Source: Thermoclostridium caenicola (GTDB taxonomy: Bacteria > Bacillota > Clostridia > DSM-8532). Taken from it: DNA of 53,399 nt. The DNA lies in NCBI RefSeq assembly GCF_900142095.1, contig NZ_FQZP01000012.1, positions 1 to 53,399 of the forward strand, written 5' to 3'. Below are positions 1 through 8,925 of the stretch, piece after piece. The first letter of the stretch is position 1. Each line of letters starts with the position of its first letter. The translations under genes were made by a program, and so were the position numbers. The notes under the pieces were generated by a model, which did no database searches, was not told the origin of the DNA, and worked only from the letters and a program-made list of their open reading frames with translations.

Positions 1-133
1 ATGTCATCAATATTCGCGGAAACAGCTACCGCTTGAAAGATAAACTAAAAACCGGAATCTATTCGACACAAGGCACAAAGGTGGGTCAATTTTTTTCTGG
101 CTCTGGTGGGTCAAATTAATTCCGGCGTTGACA
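1..133 (+). mobile_element. Right end of an IS21-family insertion sequence (truncated by window edge)
   Basis: The istB tail is followed by two spaced copies of the motif GGTGGGTCAA (80-89 and 105-114), and the element appears to end at GTTGACA near 127-133. Multiple subterminal repeats and a terminal CA are typical of IS21-family ends. The rest of the element lies to the left of the window. The exact terminal base is inferred because the other end and the target duplication are not visible. Confidence 0.6.
3..119 (+). CDS. istB: IstB-like ATPase of an IS21 element, C-terminal fragment
   Basis: Reading from base 3, an open frame runs in from the left edge and stops at TAA 117-119, giving about 38 residues. 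It contains INIRGNSYRLKDKLKTG, which resembles the extreme C-terminus of IstB helper ATPases (consensus roughly G-[DE]-SYRL+-K). IstB is the AAA+ partner that assists the IstA transposase in IS21 transposition. The Walker motifs lie outside the window. The last residues read through the IS terminal repeats. The family call rests on this short motif plus the IS-end structure just downstream. Confidence 0.55.
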   Translation, partial: VINIRGNSYRLKDKLKTGIYSTQGTKVGQFFSGSGGSN

Positions 134-158
134 AAAACGATGTCTTTCCTTTGAAGCG

Positions 159-187
159 TGACCATGTGCTGATTGCTTTGGTATAAT
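159..187 (+). promoter_or_regulatory. Possible sigma-A promoter for the DNA glycosylase gene
   Basis: A perfect TATAAT lies at 182-187, with TGACCA at 159-164 separated by 17 bases. The -35 match is weak, but the -10 is consensus and lies about 75 bases before the gene. It is just outside the IS21 end. Confidence 0.4.
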
Positions 188-263
188 AGAGAACCGATAG
201 TGTATAGGAATGCATGAAACGAAAGATCTTATACAACAGCATATGGCTTCATAAGGAGGACTC

Positions 264-761
264 ATGCCGAAGGAAGAATTACTGGTTCATCCCTTTCCGC
301 CCATTTTCGATAAAAACTCAAGGATCCTCATACTGGGCACCATACCCTCTGTGGCATCACGGCAGAACCAATTCTATTACGGGCATCCGCAGAACCGGTT
401 CTGGAAGGTACTTTCAGCTGTTCTCGAAACCCGTCTGCCGGAGACCATCCAGGAGAAAAAGGAACTCCTTTTGAGCCATGGCATCGCCCTGTGGGATGTC
501 CTGGCAAGCTGCCGGATTGAACTCTCAAAAGACAGTTCCATCAGGGAACCTGTGGCCAATGATTTCAGCCCGATTCTGGAAAACGCCCGGATATGTGCCG
601 TCTACGCAAACGGCAAGACGGCGGGCAACCTCTACCGGAAGCTGGCGTATCCCCGAACCGGCATTCCCTGTACCATCCTTCCTTCCACCAGCCCGGCCAA
701 TGCCAGTTATCATCTGGATAAACTGACAGAGGCTTGGATGGTTATCAGAGAAAACCTGTAA
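264..761 (+). CDS. DNA-deoxyinosine glycosylase (UDG superfamily, hypoxanthine-DNA glycosylase type)
   Basis: This is a base-excision repair enzyme expected to remove deaminated bases (hypoxanthine, possibly uracil) from DNA. The N-terminal half carries the family signature: LGTIPSVASRQNQFYYGHPQ followed by NRFWKVL (about residues 26-52), that is G-[ST]-x-PS, then YY-x-[HN]P-x-N-x-FW. A second conserved block, CTILPSTSPAN, near residues 138-148 matches the LPSTSPA motif of the family. The length of 165 residues is normal. The ATG at 264 follows AAGGAGGA at a proper distance. It stands alone, between the IS21 remnant and the chemotaxis receptor. Whether it acts on inosine, uracil or both cannot be told from sequence. 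Confidence 0.88.
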   Translation: MPKEELLVHPFPPIFDKNSRILILGTIPSVASRQNQFYYGHPQNRFWKVLSAVLETRLPETIQEKKELLLSHGIALWDVLASCRIELSKDSSIREPVANDFSPILENARICAVYANGKTAGNLYRKLAYPRTGIPCTILPSTSPANASYHLDKLTEAWMVIRENL

Positions 762-859
762 CCGATTGAAAGAACCGGAGAAAAAATTGTTTAAGAGTGC
801 GAGAATATGGTAAATGGTGATTATAGTTAATTGATTTGGGTGTTGCAGGGGGAGTTGAA

Positions 860-2384
860 ATGAAGCAAAACGGGATGCTTGTCCGGAATGAAATCGAGGC
901 CAACCGGTTCGCTGCAAAGGTCATGCTTGCCTCGGTCATTTTTGTTATTCTGTTTCTCTTGTTAAATAAAGCTGTTCGGCATGTTTGTTATTTCCCTGGA
1001 GACCATGGTTCTGGCCCTTGGCCTTTCAACACTTTTTCTGCTGATACCTTGGTTCATTGTTCTCATTCTCAAAAGGCAGGACGGTTGGGTCAAGTATGCC
1101 ATTGTTACATCAGCCGTTATGGCGGTATTTATGGTTTTCAGCATACTGTCCCATAATGTAATCCTTTTATACAGCTATCCTGTGGCAATTGCCAGTCTGT
1201 ATTTCTCAAAGCGCCTTTGTTCCTATACCGTTGCATTGACTCTTATCCTCCTGTCAATCGGTCAGATATTGAGCTTTTACATTGGTGTTCCGGACGGCAA
1301 CTTTCCCACAATCAGCAGGCTGATCGTTTCGGGGATCATTCCGAGAACCATCGAATTTCTGATCATTTCTCTGATTTTTGTTTTCCTGGCCACACGGACC
1401 TTCAAAATGCTTGAAAATGTTATGGGTGCAGAAGAACAGGCTGAGCTTCTGAGGAAAACTCTCGACATGACCCAAAAAGCAAAGGACGTGTCCAACTCCC
1501 TGGTGGAGTCGGTCGAACAGTTGTCGGTTGTCATTGAGAATACCACACAGGCCAATGAGCAGATAGCCGGGAATACGCAGAGAATCTCCTCAGCCTCAAA
1601 AAGCACTGTCCAGTATATGAACGATGCTATCGAAATGGTTTCGCGGATATCCCGGAACATCAGCCGTATTGCCGACGAAGGGAATGAAATAGCCGCCATA
1701 TCCCAGGAAGTCAGGACCTACAATGAAAAAAGCGGCGCTGTGCTGCGTCAGGTGATGCAGGAAATGGATTCAATCGCAAAGGCGACAAAGGAGAGCCAGG
1801 AAACGATTGCCCGGCTGGTGGAGAAATCAGAAGAGATCAGCCGGTTTGTCCAGACCATTACCGGCATTTCACAGCAAACCAATTTGCTTGCGCTGAACGC
1901 TTCCATTGAATCGGCCCGTGCCGGAGAGCAAGGTAAGGGATTTGCGGTGGTTGCCGCCGAGATTCGAACACTGGCGGAGCAGTCCCAGAAAGCGGCCAAG
2001 GATATCGCGGTTCTGATTGATCAGATCACGGGAGATACGGAAAAGGCTTCAGGCGTTATGGAAGTCTGCTCGGAACTGGTACAGAACGGATTATCCCTGA
2101 TTCGTGATGCGGGGAGCACATTCGGTATGTTATCCGAGTCGGGCAAAAAAATGCATTTCAAGATTCAGGAAGTCGGACAGGCCACCAGGGATGCGGCCTC
2201 AGACAGCAGTAAGGTGGTAAGTATCGTGGAAGGCGTAAGGGATCTCAGCAATAAGAACCTTGACGAACTGCAGGAAATAGCGGCTGCTACCGAAGAGCAG
2301 CTGGCTTCCATGCAGCAGGTCGCTTCATCGGTGGGCTGCATCGAAAACATGTCCAGGGTTCTTATGGAGTCAGTGGCACAATAA
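860..2384 (+). CDS. Methyl-accepting chemotaxis protein, interrupted by a single-base frameshift near the N-terminus
   Basis: This is a transmembrane chemoreceptor-like protein that would signal to CheA/CheW. The reading frame opens at ATG 860 after AGGGGGAG. It encodes [20 protein letters not shown] and a first hydrophobic helix, then loses frame near 971. Ignoring the G at 971 joins it exactly to the long frame starting at ATG 981 and gives a 507-residue protein. After that come about five further membrane helices without a large extracellular domain, no obvious HAMP domain, and a coiled-coil signalling domain. The conserved hairpin tip reads [20 protein letters not shown], then [18 protein letters not shown] (about residues 336-375). 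Either the gene is a recent pseudogene, it restarts at 981 without its first helix, or the extra G is a sequence error. Ligand unknown. Confidence 0.85.
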
Positions 2385-2427
2385 CCTGAGCTTTGCCAAA
2401 GAACCCGGTATGACCGGCTCATAAAGA

Positions 2428-3339
2428 TTAGAGATTCCCCGTATAGACATATTTCAGATGTTCCCTGGCGATATCGACCAGGGAATATATTTTTTCAGGC
2501 GGTGTGGGCGGCCTGTCCAGCATTTTGAACCTTGGGAAAAAGCGTGACAGGTGGAGGGGGATATCGGGGCTCACCGAGGCCAGCCAGGAAGCAAGCTCTT
2601 CCATCTCATCCTCGCTGTCGTTGAGGCCCGGTATGATGAGCGTTGTCACCTCCACATGGCAGCATGAGGCCGCCATTTCAATCGTATGTTTTACATGCCC
2701 GGACAGACCTCCGCATAACTTTCTGTAAAACGCGTCGCGGAAGCTCTTCAGATCGATGTTGAAGGCATCGATGAAGGGAAGAAGTTCCTGCAGAGGCTCC
2801 CGGCAGATGTATCCGTTGGTCACCACGACGTTTTTCAGGCCTTTTTCATGGGCCAGCCTGCTGCAGTCATAAACATATTCATAGCCGATCAGGGGCTCGT
2901 TGTAGGTGTATGCAATACCGATATTGCCTTCAGGAACAAGCTCCAGGGCTTTGTCCACCAGAACTTCCGGCAAAACATGGATCGATTCTGGCCACCGGTC
3001 ATGGAAAGCTTCCCGGTCATCGTCCACCGCGCTTCCCATGGAAATGGTATGATTCTGGCAAAAACGGCACCGGAAATTGCAGCCGTAGCTTCCCGCCGAA
3101 AGAATATATGAGCCGGGATGGAACCTGGCCAGAGGTTTTTTCTCGATGGGATCGAGCGCCAGGGCCGTGATTTGGCCGTAGCTTGACGCGATAAGGGTTC
3201 CACCATCGTTTTGCCTGACGCCGCAGATCCCGGTATGCCCGGGCCGGATCTCGCAGCCATGTGGGCACAGGCGGCAGCGAACCATGGCATTATCAAGCTT
3301 TTCATAATATAGTGCGGGATGGCTTGTTCCGACTGCCAT
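2428..3339 (-). CDS. amrS: AmmeMemoRadiSam system radical SAM enzyme
   Basis: This is a 303-residue radical S-adenosylmethionine protein related to pyruvate formate-lyase activating enzymes. The SAM-cluster motif CNFRCRFC (Cys87, Cys91, Cys94) is intact. An N-terminal Cys-rich segment, CRLCPHGC, followed by GICGVRQN, is characteristic of the AmrS branch. The ATG at 3339 follows GGAGG at good spacing. It lies 26 bases downstream of the Memo/AMMECR1 fusion gene on the same strand, the standard partner, so the two form an operon. The family is widely conserved but its substrate and reaction are not established. Confidence 0.9.
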   Translation of the reverse strand: MAVGTSHPALYYEKLDNAMVRCRLCPHGCEIRPGHTGICGVRQNDGGTLIASSYGQITALALDPIEKKPLARFHPGSYILSAGSYGCNFRCRFCQNHTISMGSAVDDDREAFHDRWPESIHVLPEVLVDKALELVPEGNIGIAYTYNEPLIGYEYVYDCSRLAHEKGLKNVVVTNGYICREPLQELLPFIDAFNIDLKSFRDAFYRKLCGGLSGHVKHTIEMAASCCHVEVTTLIIPGLNDSEDEMEELASWLASVSPDIPLHLSRFFPRFKMLDRPPTPPEKIYSLVDIAREHLKYVYTGNL

Positions 3340-3365
3340 AGGGCCTCCGTGAGGTTGAGGGAAGT

Positions 3366-4754
3366 TTATTTATGCCGGACCACTTCAAAGCGTTCGAGGG
3401 TATAGGGTTCCCCTTTCCGGATACCGGCCTTTTGCATGGCGATCTCAACCTGCTGCTCAACGGTATCCACGCCTTCCAGGTTGGGAAGGAGCAATCCGCG
3501 CCTGAAGCCGGAAGTGACGATAACGCCGTAACGGATCACATCCAATTCGCTTGTATCCTTGATGGGTTCAGGTTTTCCGAGGACATCCACGCTGTAAACC
3601 ATATCGTCCAGTTCGCTTTCCCGGACCGGCATGAACCTGGGATCCTCGGTTCCGGCACTGATGGCGTTCTGGATGATTTCCTCTGCAACACAGGAACAGG
3701 TGGGCGCTATGGTTCCGATGCAGCCCCTGAGCTGCCCGTGTTTTTTCAGGGAAACGAAAACGCCTGCCCGTTCTTCCAGCATTTCGCGGGGCAGTCCGCC
3801 CGGCACAGAGATGCGTTTGCCTGTGCGGATGTAGGTTTCCAGGGTAAGCCTGGCCAGCGCCACATAGGGGTCTTCATTATCCCTGATTTCCTTCAGCTTC
3901 AGGGAACGGGCGTGCTCATAACTTCCGATAAGATCCCGTTCAGGGTTGGGCTGTCCGATGTTCACCTCGGCTACCATATATCCGACACCGAAGGGACCTT
4001 CATAGGAATGCACGGTTGTGGAAATGCCCAGGCCGTTGAGGGCTCCTGCCATCATGATGAAGGATCTGAGGCCGCATTCACCGGCCCGGCTGCAGAGCTT
4101 CTCATCCATGTTCAGGAGTTTCTCAAAGTCGGCTTGCCGGACGGTTTCCACCAGAAGCCTGTCGAATTCGGGGCCGTGGGGATCATAACCATACGGGCCG
4201 TCGTCCTTCAGTCTGTGGGACAGGTCACCGCTGGCGACGAAGACGACGCGCCGGTCCGACTCAGCAACAGCATCAGCAATGCATTGGCCGAATTTATACA
4301 GATCCAGGGCCGGTAAATCGGCAATGGAGATCCGGATGAGCTTAAACCGCTGATATTCGCTGGCAATGAAATAGAGGGGGACAAGGGCGCCATGATCCAG
4401 GAAGGATTCGGTCTGACCCAGGGTGCCCGCCTCGATCCCGGCTGCCTCTGCCTTCCGGATGATTTTCTCCAATAACTGGATATCATTTTGAAAGGATAGT
4501 TTAACGCCCGATGCGCCGAAGGCCCTGAAATCTCCCTTCAAGACCGAATCAGGCGAGATATGGATATAGTCCGCATAAACCGTGCCATGGGGAGTGGTCA
4601 TGATAATGAGGTCGGGAGCCAGATCCCGGATCTGCCTGGCGATGTTCCTGTAAGCGTTTATGGTGGCACTTGCGGGCGTTTCCTGCCCTTTTCCCACCTC
4701 AGGGACAATGATAGGCGGATGCGGTACCATATAGGCTTTGATGATTTCGCCCAT
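3366..4754 (-). CDS. AmmeMemoRadiSam system protein, fused Memo-like (AmrB) and AMMECR1 (AmrA) domains
   Basis: This two-domain protein has 462 residues from ATG 4754. The first 270 or so residues are Memo-like, related to class III extradiol dioxygenases, opening with [20 protein letters not shown] central [20 protein letters not shown] carries conserved metal-site-type His and Asp residues. The remainder is an AMMECR1 domain: [19 protein letters not shown] is its hallmark with LRGCIG. I chose the ATG at 4754 because CGGGGTG sits just ahead of it; a longer TTG start at 4775 is possible. With the downstream radical SAM gene it makes the complete three-part AmmeMemoRadiSam set in two genes. 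Biochemical role unknown. Confidence 0.88.
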   Translation of the reverse strand: MGEIIKAYMVPHPPIIVPEVGKGQETPASATINAYRNIARQIRDLAPDLIIMTTPHGTVYADYIHISPDSVLKGDFRAFGASGVKLSFQNDIQLLEKIIRKAEAAGIEAGTLGQTESFLDHGALVPLYFIASEYQRFKLIRISIADLPALDLYKFGQCIADAVAESDRRVVFVASGDLSHRLKDDGPYGYDPHGPEFDRLLVETVRQADFEKLLNMDEKLCSRAGECGLRSFIMMAGALNGLGISTTVHSYEGPFGVGYMVAEVNIGQPNPERDLIGSYEHARSLKLKEIRDNEDPYVALARLTLETYIRTGKRISVPGGLPREMLEERAGVFVSLKKHGQLRGCIGTIAPTCSCVAEEIIQNAISAGTEDPRFMPVRESELDDMVYSVDVLGKPEPIKDTSELDVIRYGVIVTSGFRRGLLLPNLEGVDTVEQQVEIAMQKAGIRKGEPYTLERFEVVRHK

Positions 4755-4941
4755 AACAACACCCCGGCTTTCCAAAACTATACCTATTTATATAGGATGA
4801 ATCCATCCTTTATTATATCAGTTCGCTCCGGGATGATACAAATCATGCCGGTCTGCATCAAAAGCTTCTCATAAACCCCGGTTCCTTCGGAGAGAATACG
4901 TTTGGGCCGAATGAAGACTGTGCGGCCAATTCTCAACCTGT

Positions 4942-5952
4942 GTGACAGAAAAGGCAGGAATGGGTTTGAAAAAAGCAGGCGCCATCCTTTTTCTTGTGTT
5001 CATGATGATGCTGGGATCCGTGCTTCCCAACCCGTTGGCCGGAAGCGGAAAGGATCCGGAAGGAGAAACCGGCAGCCCGTATGGGCTTGCAACGCCGGAA
5101 GCTATTCCGACACCGCTCAGGGTTAAAGCTGCCAAGGACTCCCCCGTACCCAATGAACCAAGGGAGACAAGGACAACCCCCGTTGATGAGCATACAGTCG
5201 ACAGGGGGGAGGCTTTAAAAGACGACGGGTCCACTGACACCGGCAAGATCCTTGCCGCAGAGAAAGCCGATGACAAGGGGAAGACTGACAAGCCTTTGTC
5301 CGGTAAGGTCATCTGCGTCGATCCCGGTCACCAGTCAGTCATGATTATCAAAAAGGTGCCTGTCGCGCCGGGAGAATCCAGAACCGTCTGGGATTATTCC
5401 ATCGGTACAAGGGGCGTGGAAACCGGCGTTTATGAATACGCGGTGGCGCTCAGGGTTTCAAAAAAGCTGCGCACGGCCCTGGAGGAACTGGGAGCCCGTG
5501 TCATCCTGACCCGTGAAAGGGACGATGAGCCGGTAGGCAACATCGAGCGGGCTGAAATCGCCAATGCAGCCAAAGCGGATGCCTTTATCCGCATCCATTG
5601 CGATGGATCGGATATTCCGGAGGCCAGGGGGATATCGGTACTTTATCCCGGCAGCCGGTATATCGATGACAACGACATGCTTGAAAAAAGCCTGACTTTG
5701 TCTGAATTTCTGCTGGAAGAGGTGGTTAAGGCCACCGGGGCCAAAAACAGGGGACTATACGAGCGGAATGACCAGGCGTCCTTCAACTACTGCAAGGTTC
5801 CCTGTACCCTGATCGAAATGGGATTTATGACCAATCCGGAGGAGGACAGGCTTCTCAACTCCGAAAGCTACCAGGACAAACTGGTCCTGGGCATGGTTAA
5901 CGGGATATTGAGATATTTCAATGCGACGGGAACAGGAAATAATAGCGGTTAA
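4942..5952 (+). CDS. N-acetylmuramoyl-L-alanine amidase (Amidase_3), secreted
   Basis: This cell-wall hydrolase is expected to cut the bond between N-acetylmuramic acid and the stem peptide. A positively charged start followed by AGAILFLVFMMMLGSVLPNP forms a signal peptide. A low-complexity linker of about 90 residues rich in P, E, D and K follows. The catalytic domain starts at GKVICVDPGHQ, supplying the first zinc His. The metal-site Glu is in RGVETGVYEYAVALR, the second His in AFIRIHCDGSD, and the catalytic Glu in TLIEMGFMTNPEED. All four positions are present. The frame opens with GTG 4942, but the ATG at 4960, directly before the KK and hydrophobic core, is an equally likely start. It could act in sporulation, germination or vegetative wall turnover. 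Confidence 0.9.
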   Translation: MTEKAGMGLKKAGAILFLVFMMMLGSVLPNPLAGSGKDPEGETGSPYGLATPEAIPTPLRVKAAKDSPVPNEPRETRTTPVDEHTVDRGEALKDDGSTDTGKILAAEKADDKGKTDKPLSGKVICVDPGHQSVMIIKKVPVAPGESRTVWDYSIGTRGVETGVYEYAVALRVSKKLRTALEELGARVILTRERDDEPVGNIERAEIANAAKADAFIRIHCDGSDIPEARGISVLYPGSRYIDDNDMLEKSLTLSEFLLEEVVKATGAKNRGLYERNDQASFNYCKVPCTLIEMGFMTNPEEDRLLNSESYQDKLVLGMVNGILRYFNATGTGNNSG

Positions 5953-6048
5953 CAATAATGCGTGGAGGACATGGGGCATACAATGATAGGGGTGACAGCC
6001 TTTGGGCAATGACCTGCTCCACTGAAGCGTTTTATTGAGGTGGTCGGA

Positions 6049-6540
6049 ATGAATGATATGGCAGCAAAAACGGTTTCTGAACCGGGGACGCCTGAAGAAA
6101 AGGTGATATGCTGCGAGATGAGGATTCTTCCCAATGGTACATATGAAGTGTATAAGGCACCATCGGCTGTTTTGGCTAAAGAATTTCTCAGCAAAAAAAG
6201 TCTTTCCGGTTCAGATGCCCATATCATTGTTGAAACGCCTGAGGGCAACTGGTGCGTGGATTCCGAAGGGATTTACCTGGAAAGGCTTCTCCCTTTTCAA
6301 CGCTCCCTTGAGCTGGCACAATGCCGGGGACAGATCAAGACGCCTCCTTCTCCGCTGGGATTGAAAATGGCTGCAATGGGGTTTTCGGATAATTTTACAG
6401 CCCATGTGAAATGCGGCAAATGCGGGCACATCTGGCTGGATGGCTTGCGATACAGGAACAGGACCCTGGTCAAGTGCCCGCAATGCCAGGCATTGAACGT
6501 GGTGGACAGCAGGCGTTTCAGTTACACAGCCCGCATTTAG
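6049..6540 (+). CDS. Hypothetical protein with C-terminal zinc ribbon
   Basis: This 163-residue protein has no function I can name. The C-terminal 45 residues contain KCGKCGHIW and KCPQCQ, two CxxC knuckles about 20 residues apart, which make a likely structural zinc ribbon. The N-terminal 110 residues have no motif I recognise. The ATG at 6049 is preceded by GAGGTGG at good spacing; a GTG at 6040 is less likely. It follows the amidase by about 95 bases and precedes the ACT-domain gene by about 50 bases, so co-transcription is possible. Confidence 0.6.
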   Translation: MNDMAAKTVSEPGTPEEKVICCEMRILPNGTYEVYKAPSAVLAKEFLSKKSLSGSDAHIIVETPEGNWCVDSEGIYLERLLPFQRSLELAQCRGQIKTPPSPLGLKMAAMGFSDNFTAHVKCGKCGHIWLDGLRYRNRTLVKCPQCQALNVVDSRRFSYTARI

Positions 6541-6594
6541 AAGTCCTTAGGGCATCCCTCCGCCATCATAACGGGCTGCAGCGCTGCAAAGGGA

Positions 6595-6867
6595 TTGAAA
6601 CGGGCAGTTGGTTGCAGTATGATAGGAAAAGCATGGCCTTGCGAAAGCCATTTTCGTGCTATCGGTGTGGAAGGAACCCTGGATTTTTCCCTGATAGGGA
6701 TTCTGGCAGAAATCAGCTCTTTGCTGGCCCAAAACGGCATCAGTCTCTTTGCCATATCCACCTATGATACAGACTATATCCTGGTCAGAAGCCGGGATCT
6801 TAAGCAGGCAGTTCTCGCGCTCAGACAGGCGGGACATACCGTCTCGTGGGATGAAGGTTCGGAATGA
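6595..6867 (+). CDS. ACT domain-containing protein, apparently shortened at the N-terminus
   Basis: This 90-residue protein carries a CASTOR-type ACT domain: FRAIGVEGTLDFSLIGILAE followed by ISSLLAQNGISLFAISTYDTDYILV, a very characteristic run for clostridial ACT proteins. Relatives known to me are about 120-140 residues, with a first half before this segment. Here only about 20 unrelated-looking residues precede it, and only 54 bases separate the frame from the upstream stop. The start is a TTG at 6595 behind AAAGGGA or an ATG at 6619 with no clear ribosome binding site. It may be an N-terminally truncated remnant. ACT domains bind small molecules, often amino acids; the ligand here is unknown. 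Confidence 0.65.
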   Translation: MKRAVGCSMIGKAWPCESHFRAIGVEGTLDFSLIGILAEISSLLAQNGISLFAISTYDTDYILVRSRDLKQAVLALRQAGHTVSWDEGSE

Positions 6868-6988
6868 TACAGCCGGAGCCTGCCTGTATCAAGGCGTATG
6901 GCCATAGCCAAATGAGACAACCATGAACCCGACGCCTGTCCGAATCATATCATGAACTAAGATTCGACACCGAAAGGGAGGGAGGTTC

Positions 6989-7753
6989 ATGATACGGATA
7001 GGCGGCGTGCGGATTCCGGATACGTCCGATATCGGGCGGTACAGGCCTGGGGGTGTAAAACAACAGGTACTTGACACTTTGTTCAACAGCAGGCATACAT
7101 ACGATTACTCATCGGTTAAGGAACTGGAGTTCGAACTTGAGCTGAGGGAAAAGATTGTGCGGGCGGCAGAGCGGCTAAATGCCACCCGGTTTGGTTTCGA
7201 GGTATTCAAGGAATCAAGGTGCAACCCGGATTATTGGACAAGAACGAACGAAGGCGGCTTTTTGGTCCGATCGGATGTCAGTCCCTATGCGGCCATCAGG
7301 GACTTTTATACCAACAGCCATCTCTATGGTACCGAGTGCTCCACGGCCATCGTTATCGTATTCTACCTGGCATTAACCGAAGTACTGCCTGAAAGACTTT
7401 TCAACAGGCTCTTTTCTGATATCTATCTGATGAACTGGAAGTATCTTGACAAGGATCTGGGAATGCGTTCCTTCGAAAGCCTTCCCGACTATCTTCCCGG
7501 TGATTGCCGCTATGTCAAAAACCCTGATGTGAATCCCGAGACCATGGAATGGCAGGGGGAAAACACCATTCAACTTCTCAACGGCTATCATTGGGGACAT
7601 GGCATAGGCATACGGACCATTCCGGCGATCATCAGCATATTGAACAGGCACAGAAAACCCGGAGCGACCCGATCGGCCTACCTGATGGATCTGGCCATCA
7701 GGCCGGGTTATAAATCCCTGTATCGGGCACTCCAGCAGTTCCAGGGAAGATAA
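6989..7753 (+). CDS. tgl: Protein-glutamine gamma-glutamyltransferase (spore coat transglutaminase)
   Basis: The product forms isopeptide cross-links between Gln and Lys side chains of spore coat proteins. Its 254 residues align along their length with Bacillus Tgl. The active-site block YGTECSTAIVIVFYLAL places the nucleophile at Cys117 (Cys116 in B. subtilis). The block GDCRYVKNPD is followed by WQGENTIQL with Glu191, and HGIGI provides His204; the 13-residue Glu-His spacing matches the B. subtilis pair Glu187/His200. The ATG at 6989 follows GGGAGGGAGG. It stands as a single gene followed by a terminator. This is direct evidence for a spore-forming host. Confidence 0.92.
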   Translation: MIRIGGVRIPDTSDIGRYRPGGVKQQVLDTLFNSRHTYDYSSVKELEFELELREKIVRAAERLNATRFGFEVFKESRCNPDYWTRTNEGGFLVRSDVSPYAAIRDFYTNSHLYGTECSTAIVIVFYLALTEVLPERLFNRLFSDIYLMNWKYLDKDLGMRSFESLPDYLPGDCRYVKNPDVNPETMEWQGENTIQLLNGYHWGHGIGIRTIPAIISILNRHRKPGATRSAYLMDLAIRPGYKSLYRALQQFQGR

Positions 7754-7785
7754 GGCAGCCATCAGGCGGAAAAACGATCAAAAGG

Positions 7786-7813
7786 CTCCCGGCTATTTCA
7801 GAATAACCGGGAG
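7786..7813. terminator. Terminator-like hairpin after the transglutaminase gene
   Basis: CTCCCGGCTATT (7786-7797) pairs with AATAACCGGGAG (7802-7813), 12 bases per arm with one mismatch, followed by TTT on the plus strand. Confidence 0.65.
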
Positions 7814-7830
7814 TTTCATGTAAGGCCTGT

Positions 7831-7869
7831 AAAAAAAGACCTTCGCCGAAAGCGATGCTTCGGGAAGTC
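7831..7869 (-). terminator. Rho-independent terminator for the DUF2935 gene
   Basis: On the minus strand a GC-rich imperfect hairpin (7869 down to 7838) is followed by seven T (7837-7831). It lies 31 bases beyond the stop of the DUF2935 gene, tail to tail with the transglutaminase terminator. Confidence 0.75.
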
Positions 7870-7899
7870 TTCCAACTGAACCCAGGGAAAGGGACGGCT

Positions 7900-8802
7900 T
7901 TAAGACTGCTTCAGACTGTCCAGCAACTGCAGGTAATAGTTTGACTCACGCCAGACATGATCGGCCAACAGGGGAGGGATGACGGACCGAATCCTGCATT
8001 GCAGCAATCCTTCTGTGGCAGCTTTTTTAAATGCGCTGATTCCTTCGGTGGCTGTGATGCTGTTCTGGAGGATTTGCCTTGCCGTTGCAGCAGTGCATCC
8101 CTTACTCAGCCGGTCGAATGTGTTTGCAGTTGCCCGGGCGGTTTCCTTCAGTTTTTCTTCCGTGGGGTCCAGCATACCGTCAATGAACTGGGCATGCTCT
8201 TCCATGATGTGGTTCCAAAGGTTGAGCTCATCGCACAGGTTTTTCCCGGGAAGCTTTCGTTGCATCAGGGATTCAAGTATCTTCATGTAGTATTCGGCTT
8301 CATGATCCACGTGATGCAGCAGTGCCGAATACACGAACATGAAGCTCCTGCATTCCAGCCTCAGTTCAAAAAGCTTTTTCTGGAAAGCGATGACCTCTTT
8401 CAGCAGGTTATAGGATCTTCGGTTGATCTCATCCATGATATTTTCCGGCCATTCCGGTTGATAGGATCTGGCTGTATTGCCCAGGCTATACTCGGCCTTG
8501 GTAATTTCGGTGCTGAGGCTTGCGCCGGTCAGCATCACGCTCATCTCTTCTGCCCGCAGGGTGTAGGGGGTGACCAAGATGTTGGACTTGACGGCCTGTT
8601 CCGACACAATACCGGTGGCATAGTAGACCGAATGTCCCAGAAGCTGTTCAAAACCCCTTTTCAGCGCGTTGGCCTCCTGGATGAGAAGGCTTTCAACCGG
8701 TGGCAGGCTGATCTCGAAAAAGAAGAGATGTTCTTTCATGATCCTCTGGAAGAACAGGTTGGTTTCCAGGGAAACTCTGACAAACTCTTGACCTGACAGC
8801 AA
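7900..8802 (-). CDS. DUF2935 domain-containing protein
   Basis: This 300-residue, mostly helical protein is of the type annotated DUF2935 in Bacilli and Clostridia. The opening EFVRVSLETNLFFQRIMKEH, then LFFFEISLPP, matches the first repeat of the family, and a similar pattern with conserved His and Glu recurs in the second half (LWNHIMEEHAQFIDGMLDP). The layout suggests two ferritin-like four-helix bundles that could bind metal. The start is TTG 8802, supported by GAGGG about nine bases upstream. It is a single-gene unit with its own terminator. No function is established. Confidence 0.8.
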   Translation of the reverse strand: MLSGQEFVRVSLETNLFFQRIMKEHLFFFEISLPPVESLLIQEANALKRGFEQLLGHSVYYATGIVSEQAVKSNILVTPYTLRAEEMSVMLTGASLSTEITKAEYSLGNTARSYQPEWPENIMDEINRRSYNLLKEVIAFQKKLFELRLECRSFMFVYSALLHHVDHEAEYYMKILESLMQRKLPGKNLCDELNLWNHIMEEHAQFIDGMLDPTEEKLKETARATANTFDRLSKGCTAATARQILQNSITATEGISAFKKAATEGLLQCRIRSVIPPLLADHVWRESNYYLQLLDSLKQS

Positions 8803-8925
8803 AGCAATTCCCTCTTGTTCCTCATAATGCCTGATAACATCATATTTCGGCAGAGGGAAAAGGTGACGGATGCGGAAAAGCCCGGAGGGGAATTTGATAT
8901 GGACCTTCGGGCCCTCATGCTGCGC

